DNA of 64,000 nt from Prochlorococcus sp. HOT208_60m_808G21 (GCA_002026015.1 MWOY01000126.1:22469-86468); one strand, 5' to 3'. Counted from the first letter of the stretch, positions 1 to 8,370 are shown. Made by a program: numbers and translations. The notes: generated by a model not told the origin, from the letters alone.

Positions 1-1
1 A

Positions 2-304
2 GGGTGGGTAGCATCTTTTTTAAATTTTCTTCCTGGTTTAGGATCGGGTTACTTATATCAAAGAAGATGGAAACCCTATTTTCTTACCCTCACTGCTAGT
101 ACTGCTTGGTTCGCTTTAGGTATTTTTTTACAAGGTGATTCAGAGCCTTCTCAAAATGAACAAATAATTGGAATTTCTGGTCTTTTTTTCATATCAATAG
201 TTACAGTTATAGAAGCCAACTTGGCTTTCAAAAAAGCAAGTAATAAAACAAAAGCTGAAAAAGAGAAAATAATATCCACTACCAAAAAAGGATGGTTTAA
301 ATAA
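2..304 (+). CDS. Partial small membrane protein (C-terminal part)
   Basis: An open frame enters from the left edge and stops at TAA 302-304, so only the last 100 residues are visible and the start lies outside. The visible part opens with a Gly/Pro/Leu-rich hydrophobic stretch and a GSGYLYQRRWK motif, followed by a second hydrophobic segment (about residues 30-48), a short polar loop, a third hydrophobic segment (about 58-74) and a Lys-rich tail. The Gly-x-Gly-Tyr motif followed by basic residues recalls TM2-like small membrane proteins, but this is only a resemblance. Function is unknown. Confidence 0.6.
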   Translation, partial: GWVASFLNFLPGLGSGYLYQRRWKPYFLTLTASTAWFALGIFLQGDSEPSQNEQIIGISGLFFISIVTVIEANLAFKKASNKTKAEKEKIISTTKKGWFK

Positions 305-403
305 TTCAAAAAAATAGATCTAAAAAATATTTTATTAGTTCTAAGTTTTTTAATTTAAGTAAAAAATTCCCATATATAATTTTTAAGATAATTTAAAATT
401 TTT

Positions 404-676
404 TTAGTTATAAAAAAATAAAATTTCCTTTTCTTTGAGACCTTCCCACCCCGAGTCTATTAATAATTGATTCAATGTTTCTTTATCAAAATGCTTAGAA
501 CCCGTTTTGACGCATCTATTTCTCATTGATTTTTTAACACCACTTCTTTGTCTTTTATTCTCCTCATCCATAATTCTGTTGTATAGATCTAGCATTTTTT
601 GAGGGATTGGAGTACCGTCAAGATCCACTCCATTTTGAATAGCAAGATCAACAGCCTGCATTCCCATTTTCTCCAT
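404..676 (-). CDS. Conserved-looking hypothetical protein, 90 aa
   Basis: A soluble, charged 90-residue protein that starts with ATG and has no signal peptide or membrane segment. The middle is very basic (KRQRSGVKKSMRNR, about residues 41-54) and the C-terminal third looks helical with an SGWEGLKEKE motif. I do not recognise a domain. It precedes bcp on the same strand with about 65 bases between them, so co-transcription is possible but not shown. Confidence 0.55.
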   Translation of the reverse strand: MEKMGMQAVDLAIQNGVDLDGTPIPQKMLDLYNRIMDEENKRQRSGVKKSMRNRCVKTGSKHFDKETLNQLLIDSGWEGLKEKEILFFYN

Positions 677-742
677 ATATTAAAAAAAGCTGAAACTATA
701 ATAAAACAAAACTTATTAATCTAAAATTCTTTGAATAATAAT

Positions 743-1192
743 TTATTGATTTTGAATTTCCTTAAGTACTCTAATAGCCTCTTTAATATGTTCAGGACCA
801 TTCAATAAATCTCTAAAAATATGCCTAACTGTTCCTTTGCGATCAATAACGTAAGTTACCCTACCATCCATGAAACCTAATACTTTAGGAACTTTAAAAG
901 TTTTCCTTAGAGAGTCATTCGTATCACAAAGTAGTGGATATTGTAATTTATTTTTATTAGCAAATGCCAAATGACTTGAGGTACTTCCATTACTTACTCC
1001 CCAAACTTGTGCTCCTAATACTTTAAATAAGTCATATTTATCTCTAAATCCGCAAACTTCTATAGTGCAACCAGGAGTATCATCTTTTGGATAAAAAAAC
1101 AAAACAAGGGGGGTTTTTAAACCCTTATTTGATCTTTTAACTCCATTTTGATCCAGTAAAGAAAATTCTGGAATTTTATCTCCAACCTGCAC
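743..1192 (-). CDS. bcp: Thioredoxin-dependent peroxiredoxin, BCP/PrxQ type
   Basis: Cytoplasmic thiol peroxidase that reduces hydrogen peroxide and organic hydroperoxides with electrons from thioredoxin. The 149-residue protein has the full AhpC/TSA fold: LFFYPKDDTPGCT carries the peroxidatic Cys42, and Cys47 in CTIEVCGFRD is the resolving cysteine spaced as in the atypical 2-Cys PrxQ group. Length is normal for the family. In a phototroph it belongs to the defence against photosynthetic oxidants. The identity is clear from the active-site motif and colinearity; substrate preference is not visible. Confidence 0.95.
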   Translation of the reverse strand: MQVGDKIPEFSLLDQNGVKRSNKGLKTPLVLFFYPKDDTPGCTIEVCGFRDKYDLFKVLGAQVWGVSNGSTSSHLAFANKNKLQYPLLCDTNDSLRKTFKVPKVLGFMDGRVTYVIDRKGTVRHIFRDLLNGPEHIKEAIRVLKEIQNQ

Positions 1193-1356
1193 AATGATTC
1201 TTATAAAATCCCATATTAGAGGTTAATATGTTTTTATTGTGGCCTTAAAGTAAATAAATGATATTAAAGTCAGTTTTTTTGTTTTATAAGATACTAAAAA
1301 ATTATTGAAATAAACTAGGGTGGATTTAACTATGGTAAATTTATTAATTCAATAAT

Positions 1357-1491
1357 ATGGAATTAATAATTTATATTTTTTTATTTCTAATTCTTTTTTT
1401 GGGAGTTATTTTTAACTTAAAAATAACTAATTTTAAAAAAATTAAAGAAATACGAAACAAAGCCAAAGATTATTCAAAAAAGAATAATTAA
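1357..1491 (+). CDS. Small single-pass membrane protein, 44 aa
   Basis: ATG 1357 opens a 44-codon frame ending TAA 1489-1491. Residues 2-22 are almost entirely Ile/Leu/Phe and would span the membrane; the remaining half is Lys-rich and hydrophilic, giving the N-out, basic-tail-in shape common to tiny cyanobacterial membrane proteins. No family is recognised. Support is the clean start-stop frame and strongly biphasic composition in an otherwise empty gap. Confidence 0.4.
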   Translation: MELIIYIFLFLILFLGVIFNLKITNFKKIKEIRNKAKDYSKKNN

Positions 1492-1507
1492 TTAAGTATT
1501 GCTAAGA

Positions 1508-1747
1508 TTAAAATTCAATTTTTTCATTTGGAGTAAATACTGAGCAATATTTTTTTACAAGGTCCTTTGGCTGAATAGTGGAAGGATTCGTTAATTTTAA
1601 TTTTAGTTTTTCTATAGCCTCATTAGCATTAATCTCACCGAGTCGATATCTTGCACACGTATCCAATACTTTAAACATTTTTGTGGTAACGGCTTCAGCT
1701 GGATAAATTAGAAAGAATAGATAAAAAACAACAAATAAGTACTTCAT
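1508..1747 (-). CDS. Small secreted or periplasmic hypothetical protein
   Basis: The 79-residue product begins with a convincing signal peptide (MKYLFVVFYLFFLIYPAEA, cleavage likely after AEA at residue 19). The mature 60 residues contain two cysteines (Cys31 in LDTCARYR and Cys68 in KKYCSVF) that could form a disulfide, with a helical Lys/Leu/Glu-rich middle. It resembles the many small exported proteins of Prochlorococcus, for example the one at 37319-37582, which also has a Cys near the mature N-terminus. Function unknown. Confidence 0.6.
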   Translation of the reverse strand: MKYLFVVFYLFFLIYPAEAVTTKMFKVLDTCARYRLGEINANEAIEKLKLKLTNPSTIQPKDLVKKYCSVFTPNEKIEF

Positions 1748-1908
1748 TTTTTTAAGAAGGTAGATATTTAGCGAATAGTTTCAATAATTTAGAAAAGATT
1801 AAAATCTAATAGAATAATCCATTATTGATTGAATGTAGGATTTCTATAAAATAATAATAAAAGAAATTAAGATAAAATAAGTGATAGTAATAAATTATCT
1901 CGGTGAAA

Positions 1909-2046
1909 ATGAGAAAATTAATAGACAAACATAAAACTCTTATAAATTGGTACCAAAAAAAATTCAAATTGAGTGATTATCAATTACTTTGGTTAGTTTT
2001 CTTTAAAGGAGTATTAATAACAATAATATTTTTCAAAATTTTTTAA
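1909..2046 (+). CDS. Small membrane protein, 45 aa
   Basis: ATG 1909 to TAA 2046 encodes a basic N-terminal half (KHKTLINWYQKKFKLSDYQ) followed by a hydrophobic segment (LLWLVFFKGVLITIIFFKIF) running to the C-terminus, as in a tail-anchored peptide. Its layout recalls tiny HLIP-associated proteins in Prochlorococcus, but no chlorophyll-binding motif is present. Function unknown. Confidence 0.45.
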   Translation: MRKLIDKHKTLINWYQKKFKLSDYQLLWLVFFKGVLITIIFFKIF

Positions 2047-2136
2047 TATTAAAAAAGCTCTTCCGAGAATGAAATTTTCACATGATTTGACTATATTTAA
2101 TAGTAGATTTCCTAATTAGTTAAATAGTTATCAGTT

Positions 2137-2397
2137 ATGAATATTTTTGGTGTAGGTTTGCCTGAAGTTACTGTAATACTTATCTTAGCTCTTTTAATTT
2201 TTGGTCCAAAAAAGCTTCCAGAATTAGGGAAACAGCTTGGTAAAACTTTGAAAAGTCTTAAAAAAGCATCGAATGAATTTCAAAATGAAATCGACCAAGT
2301 TATGAACGAAGAAGATGAATCTCCTAAATCTATAGAAAGCAATCAAACCAACGAAATTAATCAAGAAAAAATAGATTCAGAAAACAGCAAAAAATAA
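2137..2397 (+). CDS. tatA: Sec-independent protein translocase, TatA/E family
   Basis: Pore-forming component of the twin-arginine translocation system, which exports folded proteins across the cytoplasmic or thylakoid membrane. The 86-residue protein has the diagnostic order: a short N-terminal membrane helix (about residues 6-21), the FGPKKLPELGKQLGK hinge and amphipathic helix with the invariant Phe-Gly, then an acidic, disordered tail rich in Glu, Asn and Ser. Length is typical. The gene downstream starts 5 bases after the stop and may be co-transcribed. Assignment to TatA rather than TatB rests on size and the FGPKKLPELGK motif. Confidence 0.93.
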   Translation: MNIFGVGLPEVTVILILALLIFGPKKLPELGKQLGKTLKSLKKASNEFQNEIDQVMNEEDESPKSIESNQTNEINQEKIDSENSKK

Positions 2398-2401
2398 TAT
2401 C

Positions 2402-2794
2402 TTGGATAGGCCCATAACCCCCATAGACGAATTTGAAAGAGCATTAGATAAAGCAGCTCTTACTAAAGAAGAATATGAATTGATAGACTACATCCGCTAT
2501 ACAAGTGTTTTTACACAACCTAGTCTAGTTAAAGATCTAAAAAGGCCATCAAAACCTCCTCTTTTGTCAGTTCTATGTCAAATTTGCAGAAAAATTGGTC
2601 CGGAAATGCCAGATCATTTCAAAAAAGTAATTGAGTGGTCAATTGAAATAAGTGATCACAATACAAAATGGGATGCTCATTTAATTTGCGCAGAAGCATT
2701 GAATATAGACAAAATCCCATTAAGTCCTATCCATGGAACAACTTTATTTGATGTTCTTGTTGTACACAAAGAATTATTTCTTGGATTTGATTAA
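2402..2794 (+). CDS. Conserved hypothetical protein downstream of tatA, 130 aa
   Basis: Soluble 130-residue protein starting at TTG 2402, only four bases after the tatA stop, so the two are probably one transcript. It is rich in charged residues near the N-terminus (TPIDEFERALDKAALTKEEYELIDYIRY), has a conserved-looking CQICRK pair (Cys-x-x-Cys) in the middle and a His-containing C-terminal half. The Cys pair could bind a metal, but no known domain is recognised and a role in Tat export cannot be inferred from position alone. Confidence 0.6.
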   Translation: MDRPITPIDEFERALDKAALTKEEYELIDYIRYTSVFTQPSLVKDLKRPSKPPLLSVLCQICRKIGPEMPDHFKKVIEWSIEISDHNTKWDAHLICAEALNIDKIPLSPIHGTTLFDVLVVHKELFLGFD

Positions 2795-2795
2795 A

Positions 2796-3113
2796 TTAAT
2801 CATCTAAAGGCACAGAATCAGTTTCTATAACTTCCGAATCATCATACTTATTTATTTTATTTTCAATCCAGTTATTTATATAACTAACTAAAGGTAATGA
2901 ACCTCTAAAAATAAAAATAGAGGTAGGCAAAGCGCTTAATAAACCGACTAAAGGACTTTTAAAAAGTAATCTTCCTGCTTTTATGTTAAATAAAATAATA
3001 AGCGCTGAGGGGACTATAACTTTAACTACTGTTTTGAGCGCCTCAAGCCAACCTACACGATATGTCCACCATATTAAAATTATGCCAACTATGTAGAGGA
3101 ATAAGTAAGTCAT
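2796..3113 (-). CDS. Small multi-pass membrane protein, 105 aa
   Basis: Hydrophobic protein with two or three likely membrane helices (about residues 3-17, 27-43 and 52-70) and a hydrophilic acidic C-terminus. The stop lies one base after the convergent neighbour's stop at 2794. No family recognised. Start is ATG 3113. Confidence 0.55.
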   Translation of the reverse strand: MTYLFLYIVGIILIWWTYRVGWLEALKTVVKVIVPSALIILFNIKAGRLLFKSPLVGLLSALPTSIFIFRGSLPLVSYINNWIENKINKYDDSEVIETDSVPLDD

Positions 3114-3204
3114 AAAAATAGTATAATAATTATCTATTTATCTTGTTCTTGCTAAGAAAAAGATTTTATAAATTTCTTTAACATCAATCAATCAAATTCT
3201 AATA

Positions 3205-3420
3205 ATGAGTTTTTCTGAAATAAGAAAATTTTTAATTAAGATGCAATCTGATGAAGAATTAAAAAAGCAGGTTATGTCATCCTCTACGGCAGATGATGTT
3301 GCCCTAATAGGTCAAAGCTTAGGTTATGACTTTTCCGGAGATGATCTCTTAAGATTTAATGGACAAAAAGTTGATAAAGTTACCGTAAGAAAGGTAGATC
3401 ATCCAGGTGAATACCACTAA
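3205..3420 (+). CDS. Nif11-like leader-domain protein, 71 aa
   Basis: The N-terminal half (MSFSEIRKFLIKMQSDEELK, then a VALIGQSLGYDFSGDDL block) matches the Nif11-type leader domain in order and spacing: an initial F-x-x-F-L helix, an SDEELKKQV turn, and the L-G-Y-x-F-S/T-x-x-D/E-L signature. In cyanobacteria these domains head nitrogen-fixation-linked proteins and lanthipeptide precursors such as prochlorosins. Here there is no Gly-Gly cleavage site, no Cys at all in the C-terminal 25 residues, and no modification enzyme nearby, so it is a free-standing Nif11 protein rather than an obvious peptide precursor. Function unknown. Confidence 0.65.
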   Translation: MSFSEIRKFLIKMQSDEELKKQVMSSSTADDVALIGQSLGYDFSGDDLLRFNGQKVDKVTVRKVDHPGEYH

Positions 3421-3421
3421 A

Positions 3422-3907
3422 TTAAGACTTAACCCATATTGCAAGCCCTCCGCCCCTGCCTCGAGCACATAACCAATTATCTTTAGTGCTAATTCCTACA
3501 AGTGAGAAAAAAGGCATTTTTTTATCTTCTGGTTTTTTTAATTCCTTATTAAATATAGGAAAACTACTAATACTAATTTTCAATTCTTCAAAATAGAAAG
3601 CCAATAAAGGTCTAATCCCCTTTAATTCTGCGCTGCCTATAAAAGTAATATTTAATAATCCGAAATTAATTGAATTTTTTATTTCATAATTTATTTGATC
3701 CTCTTTATTTTTACTTTTCAATTCGAGTCTTGCCGACAATACTTGGAGAATCGAACTGGGTATATTTTTGATTTCATCTGACTCCTTTCCCCATACATAC
3801 TTAAACTTCCATATTCCTAACAGTTCCTCATATACAATTCCACTACCATTTTTTTGGGAATTTTTTTCTAATAGTTTTATCTCATTAATATCAGGAAAGT
3901 GTTTCAT
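3422..3907 (-). CDS. Hypothetical protein, weakly PAP/fibrillin-like, 161 aa
   Basis: I start this at ATG 3907; the open frame extends to a TTG at 3931, which would add eight residues. The protein has a LLGIWKFKYVW element near the N-terminus, a GSAELKGIRPLLAFYFEEL element in the middle and ends with WLCARGRGGGLAIWVKS. That order (strand with Trp, then a P-L-L-x-F, then a final R-G-x-G-G-L-x-x-x-V) resembles plastid-lipid-associated proteins (fibrillins), which bind lipids or carotenoids at thylakoids, but the match is by eye and weak. Its stop abuts the Nif11-like gene's stop tail-to-tail. Confidence 0.55.
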   Translation of the reverse strand: MKHFPDINEIKLLEKNSQKNGSGIVYEELLGIWKFKYVWGKESDEIKNIPSSILQVLSARLELKSKNKEDQINYEIKNSINFGLLNITFIGSAELKGIRPLLAFYFEELKISISSFPIFNKELKKPEDKKMPFFSLVGISTKDNWLCARGRGGGLAIWVKS

Positions 3908-4080
3908 AATAGATTTTAATCTAAAAATCAAATACTAAGATAACTTCATAAAAAATGTTCTTAGTTAAAAAATCTTTCCAAAAAGATTTCTTTGTTTCAA
4001 TATATTTCCAAAAAAATAATTTTTTGGCACACATAAGGAACAAGAACTCGTTAATATATTTACATAAAGTAACTAAATTA

Positions 4081-4191
4081 ATGGATTTTATCTCGAAAAG
4101 CCAAGGATACATTCCTCTAAAAGCGGTCCCTTACATATTTTTCCTTGCTGTTGTTTTAAGTATTACAACCTCAACTAATACGTTTGTATAA
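4081..4191 (+). CDS. Possible membrane mini-protein, 36 aa
   Basis: An open frame runs from 3955, but the part with protein-like composition begins at ATG 4081 and carries one hydrophobic segment (AVPYIFFLAVVLSIT). The upstream 42 codons look non-coding and lie over the 5' flank of the minus-strand neighbour. No recognised family; could be chance. Confidence 0.25.
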   Translation: MDFISKSQGYIPLKAVPYIFFLAVVLSITTSTNTFV

Positions 4192-4230
4192 AGCAAATTA
4201 GTTTTACGAAAAGAGTAAAGTAAATATTTA

Positions 4231-5761
4231 ATGAATAAGTACGATGTTGTAATAGTCGGTAGTGGCATAGGTGGTTTATGCTGTGGTTCGATTTTAGCTT
4301 TATCAGGCAAAACAGTACTTATCTGTGAAGCACATACCCAGCCTGGAGGGGTTGCTCACAGTTTCAAAAGAAAAGGTTACACTTTCGAATCAGGACCTTC
4401 ATTGTGGAGTGGAATAGGTAAATGGCCGACAACTAATCCCCTAGGGCAAATTCTTAAATTACTTGATGAAGAAGTTGAATTATATCAATACAAAGGTTGG
4501 CAAGTAATTGTCCCAGAAGGCAATTTTAATCTTGATGTGGGGGAAGAACCTTTTAAACAAACAATTAAAACTTTAAGAGGTGAGAAATCTGTTAAAGAAT
4601 GGGAATCATTTATTTCCGGAATAAAACCTCTTAGCCAAATAATAAATGAAATACCTTTACTCTCATTTTCTCCCGAATCAATCAATTTCTTGGATCTAAT
4701 AAATTTAACTTCAAAATTTTTACCAAATATCAACCAAATACCAAAAATTAACAAAGGCTTTGGGAATTTAGTAAATAATCATCTAGAGGATCCTTTTCTG
4801 AGAAATTGGGTTGATTTATTGAGCTTTTTGATAAGTGGTATGTCAATGCATGATACCAATACAGCTGCGATGGCTACTTTATTTAACGAATGGTTTGAAC
4901 CAAATTCATACCTTGAATACCCCAAAGGAGGTAGTGAATCTATCGTAAAAGCCTTAATTAATGGATTTAAAAAAAATGGAGGAGAATTAATTCTTTCTTC
5001 GAGAGTAAAGACAATTAACTTCAATAAAAATTTAGCCACAGGTATAACTCTTAATAATGGTTCTAGTTATAGTTGTGAATCTGTTGTTACGAATACTGAT
5101 ATATGGAATTTAAAAAAGTTAATTCCAAATGAAATTTCAAAAAGATGGAATACAAAAGTTTTGAACCCTAATAAATGTGCTTCTTTCCTTCATATACATC
5201 TAGGTTTTGATGCTGATGGTCTTGAAGATTTGCCAATACATTCGATACATGTTGATGAGTGGGAAAAAGGTATAACCGCAGAAAGAAATATAGCTGTATT
5301 TTCAATCCCATCTGTTTTAGATAAAAATATGGCCCCTAAAGGGAAACATGTTCTTCATGGATATACTCCCGCAAATGAACCTTGGGAAATTTGGGAAAAC
5401 CTAAATCCAAAGGACTTAGAATATAAAATTTTGAAAGAAGAAAGATGTTCAATATTCCTTAATGCAGTGCGAAAATTCATCCCTGACATAGATGAAAGGA
5501 TTGATTTAAAGATGCTAGGCACCCCAATCACTCATAAAAAATTCACCAATACCTATTGCGGTAGTTACGGCCCTGCATTATCCGCAGCAAAAGGTCTTTT
5601 CCCAGGCTGCAAAACTCCAGTAAAAAAATTTATTTACTTGTGGTGCAAGTACATTTCCAGGTATTGGAATTCCTGCTGTTTCAGCAAGTGGTGCTTACGC
5701 AGCTGAAAAAATTATTGGTAAAAAAGAATTTAAAACTCTACTCAAGAAAATAAATTTATGA
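4231..5761 (+). CDS. CRTISO-like FAD oxidoreductase, frameshifted near 3' end
   Basis: FAD-dependent amine-oxidase-fold protein of the carotenoid isomerase / bacterial phytoene dehydrogenase group, expected to act on carotenoids in the membrane. The N-terminus has the dinucleotide-binding fingerprint VVIVGSGIGGLCCG followed by CEAHTQPGG, then the long substrate domain. The unbroken frame from ATG 4231 stops at 5706 after 491 codons, and its last 25 residues look random. Skipping one base in the A7 tract 5622-5628 restores the expected C-terminal FAD motif (LFTCGASTFPGIGIPAVSAS) and the stop TGA 5759-5761, giving 509 residues. Either the gene is newly broken, the tract slips, or the base is a sequencing error. 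Whether it is crtH itself or a paralogue cannot be settled here. Confidence 0.8.
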
Positions 5762-5878
5762 ATCAAGTTCTTTTTTAAAACTCTACAAATACTTAGTTAA
5801 GAAATAAGAATAAAGAAGGCAAAAACGTTTAATAATGATAATCTTTATCTGAATATAAACTTAACTTATAGCTCTTAT

Positions 5879-6082
5879 ATGTTTTTCTTATCAGTTCCTC
5901 AAGCCTGGCATTTAGTTGGCACTTGGTCAGAACAACTTCCAAGCGAGTCAAACCTCATAGGAATGGGTCAAACAGAATTAATGATGACTTTACATTCAAT
6001 ATTTGTTCCTCTACTACTTGTAATTTCATATTACCTATTCAATAGACTTAATAAAAACGAATCAAAGAAAATTAAAGGATAA
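5879..6082 (+). CDS. Small membrane protein, 67 aa
   Basis: ATG 5879 opens a 67-residue protein with a hydrophilic WHLVGTWSEQLPSESNLIGM N-terminal half, a membrane helix (about residues 38-56) and a very basic tail. The Trp/Gly-rich first half looks constrained rather than random, suggesting a conserved cyanobacterial family, but I do not recognise it. It follows the carotenoid-type oxidoreductase by about 117 bases. Confidence 0.5.
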   Translation: MFFLSVPQAWHLVGTWSEQLPSESNLIGMGQTELMMTLHSIFVPLLLVISYYLFNRLNKNESKKIKG

Positions 6083-6093
6083 TCGTTTAAGGT

Positions 6094-6384
6094 TTATTTA
6101 GCTGAACTTCTTCTAACTACTTTTCTACCTGTAGAAGTATCAACTCCGCTTGAATCTTTAGTTTCTGAATTAGTTTCAACATTATCAACATCACTCTTAT
6201 CCATTTCTGCGCAAACACCTACTACCATGGCAGCTTGCATTTGATCTGGTAAATCTCCAATAGTTAATAAGGCCTTTAAAACTAATTGAAGTCGAGTTTG
6301 TCGATCTATTTCAGGTCTTAGTTTTTTTACGGTATTCCAAAGTTCTTGGGTGACTTCCTTTAAAAGTTCTCGATCTACAGCCAA
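6094..6384 (-). CDS. Conserved cyanobacterial hypothetical protein, 96 aa
   Basis: Two-part protein: residues 1-60 form a compact helical domain (ELLKEVTQELWNTVKKLRPE, then LQLVLKALLTIGDLPDQMQ and AAMVVGVCAEMD), and residues 61-96 are a low-complexity Asn/Ser/Thr/Asp tail ending in a basic RKVVRRSSAK. The domain half is strongly protein-like and resembles small proteins restricted to Prochlorococcus and marine Synechococcus. No enzymatic motif. Convergent with the 5879-6082 gene. Confidence 0.6.
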   Translation of the reverse strand: MAVDRELLKEVTQELWNTVKKLRPEIDRQTRLQLVLKALLTIGDLPDQMQAAMVVGVCAEMDKSDVDNVETNSETKDSSGVDTSTGRKVVRRSSAK

Positions 6385-6474
6385 ATTAAATCCTTCTTGT
6401 ATTTCTTCTAATCTAACAAAAAATTGGATCTCGTAAAATAATATTCAATAAAAAGATTGTTAGTTAATATTTTT

Positions 6475-6681
6475 CTATCCAAATACAAGTTGCATTTGTT
6501 GGTGCAATGCATTCTTCTCTTGCAAAAGTTTATCTTTTTCAATCTTTTTTAGAATAAAAGTTCTATAAAATTTTTTTTGAATCTTTATTGGAGTATTTTC
6601 AAACTTTACATTTTTGCTTATTAGAGAATTCCACTCTTTTGAATTAAAAGGGGCATAAGGAGAAGATGAAATCACTTTCAT
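6475..6681 (-). CDS. Hypothetical protein, 68 aa
   Basis: Small, basic, soluble protein starting at ATG 6681, with FNSKEWNSLISKNVKFE and a helical C-terminus ending in HQQMQLVFG. No domain recognised; support is the intact frame, typical composition and a plausible gene gap on each side. Confidence 0.45.
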   Translation of the reverse strand: MKVISSSPYAPFNSKEWNSLISKNVKFENTPIKIQKKFYRTFILKKIEKDKLLQEKNALHQQMQLVFG

Positions 6682-6982
6682 GTCTTAACAATACATCTGT
6701 ACTAATAATAGTACAGATTTACTATTATGCAACAACTGAATCGACTTTTCTTAAATTTTAAAATGTCTTTGAGAATAGATTGATTTTTTTTATCTGATTT
6801 GTGGGAATTATAAGTTTGATAAATGAATAAAAGTATCATAAGTAACTTATTGATCCCTTTTTTTAGTGTCTTAAGACTTTTATTGCTTAAAAACCTCTTA
6901 AAGTAGTTAATTTGTTGAAATTAACATTGACAAGATATATTTAGTAATCCTTCCTATAAAAGGATTATGAATTGATCGCAAA
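6682..6982. other. 301-base gap without a confident gene
   Basis: A 27-codon frame (6823-6906, plus strand, Leu/Lys-rich) is present but too short and too biased to call. No hairpin with a T-run and no convincing promoter pair was seen. Confidence 0.4.
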
Positions 6983-7291
6983 ATGCTTCTTAGTAATTCA
7001 AAAAGACTAAAAATCCAAGGAATAATTAAAAGAATTGCTCAAGATAAATCAATTACATTAGAAGAAAGAATATATGTCGAGAAATTTGCGCACCATAACT
7101 CTACAATTTCTCTTTGGCTGAAAAAAGCTAACAGTTTTAGAAGGAATGGTACGAAAAATGATGGGGGGATTGATAACCTCCTACAATCATTTGGAATAGA
7201 TGGACTAGATAAAGAAAATCATTTCAACCCTAATGAAGATGATATATCGGATTGGTTTGGCGGTGCTCCTGGTTGGCTAAGGAGAAGCTAG
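6983..7291 (+). CDS. Conserved hypothetical protein, 102 aa
   Basis: Soluble, basic protein starting at ATG 6983. The N-terminal 50 residues form likely helices (RLKIQGIIKRIAQDKSITLE, then YVEKFAHHNSTISLWLKK) and the C-terminus ends in a striking DDISDWFGGAPGWLRRS motif, rich in Trp and Gly, that looks conserved. Small proteins with this Trp-rich tail occur in marine picocyanobacteria; function is unknown. Confidence 0.6.
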   Translation: MLLSNSKRLKIQGIIKRIAQDKSITLEERIYVEKFAHHNSTISLWLKKANSFRRNGTKNDGGIDNLLQSFGIDGLDKENHFNPNEDDISDWFGGAPGWLRRS

Positions 7292-7564
7292 ATCCATTAA
7301 TTATTCAATTTACCCAGGCTATTTTACACAAATATAAACTCATAAAAGATATAAATACCCAAAAAAACCAGGGTATAAATTTAATCGGAACTAAATATTT
7401 TTTTGAAAAGGTTTTCATATTTATTTTTCTTTTAGATTATTTCTTCCTTACAGTTTTTGAAAATAGGTTTAATTGCTCTATTTATAAATTAAACAATATT
7501 CGAAACCTCAAAGATATTAAATCACTTTAAGTAGATAAACTTAATTAGCCTTAATCTTCACAAT

Positions 7565-7705
7565 CTAAGCAACTTTATTTTCAATGTTCTTTGAAAAATT
7601 TACTATTTTTGCCTCATCATGGTCTGAATCATTCCAAAATTTTATAAGTCTTTCTAATTCATCAATCCTTTTTTTGGCATTTGCAATTTTTTCAGTAGTT
7701 GTCAT
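7565..7705 (-). CDS. Small coiled helical protein, 46 aa
   Basis: ATG (7705 on the minus strand) to TAG encodes a 46-residue, charged, likely all-helical peptide (TTEKIANAKKRIDELERLIK, then a FWNDSDHDEAK turn). The heptad-like spacing of Ile/Leu suggests a short coiled coil. It is the only protein-like frame in the gap between 7291 and 7861. Function unknown. Confidence 0.45.
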   Translation of the reverse strand: MTTTEKIANAKKRIDELERLIKFWNDSDHDEAKIVNFSKNIENKVA

Positions 7706-7860
7706 ATAAAATTTTTATCTATCCAATTAATGCATGAAAAAAAAATATTTCAATGGAAGTAACAATTTTTAGACTATAAATATTAATTTTTGGTTAATTA
7801 CTTCAATAAATCATAGTCCTCGAGCGGCTGAGTAATTATACTTAAAGAAAAACTAAATCT

Positions 7861-8370
7861 ATGAAGAAATTAAATTCTTTGATTTTGAATAGCACAGTTA
7901 ACTTCTTAGACTTCATATACTCTGGTAGATCTTTACAAAGATTTTGGGTTTTAGAAGTTATAGCTAGATCACCTTATTTTGCATTTCTTTCAGTTCTTCA
8001 TTTTAAGGAATCTCTAGGAATTAAAAATGAGAAAACAATGATTTTAATGAAAGAACATTTTTATCAAGCTATTAACGAAACTGAGCATCTTAAAGAAATG
8101 GAGAAAAGAGGAGGAGATAGGTTCTGGATTGATAGATTTTTTGCGAGACACCTTGTTCTTGTGTATTACTGGATAATGGTTTTTTATTATTTCCTCTCTC
8201 CAGCTAATGCTTATGATGTCAACATAAAAATCGAAGAACATGCATTTGAAACTTATTCCAAATATTTAATAGATAATCCAAATGATCAAAAAATAAAAGA
8301 AATTGCTCAAGATGAATTAAATCATGTCCAAGAACTTAACGAAGCTTTGTCAATGATTACAACAGTTTAG
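7861..8370 (+). CDS. ptox: Plastoquinol terminal oxidase (PTOX, alternative oxidase family)
   Basis: Membrane-bound di-iron oxidase that passes electrons from plastoquinol to oxygen and so relieves over-reduction of the photosynthetic chain. All six expected iron ligands are visible in order: Glu32 (LEVIARSPYF), Glu73 and His76 (NETEH), Glu125 (EEHAFETY), and Glu152 and His155 (DELNH). At 169 residues it is much shorter than plant PTOX and lacks the extension between the third and fourth helices, as expected for marine picocyanobacteria. Its stop overlaps the convergent neighbour by four bases. Identity is strong because every ligand is in place. Confidence 0.93.
   Translation: MKKLNSLILNSTVNFLDFIYSGRSLQRFWVLEVIARSPYFAFLSVLHFKESLGIKNEKTMILMKEHFYQAINETEHLKEMEKRGGDRFWIDRFFARHLVLVYYWIMVFYYFLSPANAYDVNIKIEEHAFETYSKYLIDNPNDQKIKEIAQDELNHVQELNEALSMITTV

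Noticed and set aside
3921..4112. Minus-strand frame of 63 codons
   Set aside because: Phe/Lys-rich, overlaps another frame on the opposite strand, no start-site context or domain; chance frame in A+T-rich DNA.
7252..7530. Plus-strand frame of 92 codons after the 102-aa gene
   Set aside because: Overlaps the end of a better-supported frame and its composition (Ile/Lys/Asn-rich, no pattern) looks random for A+T-rich DNA.
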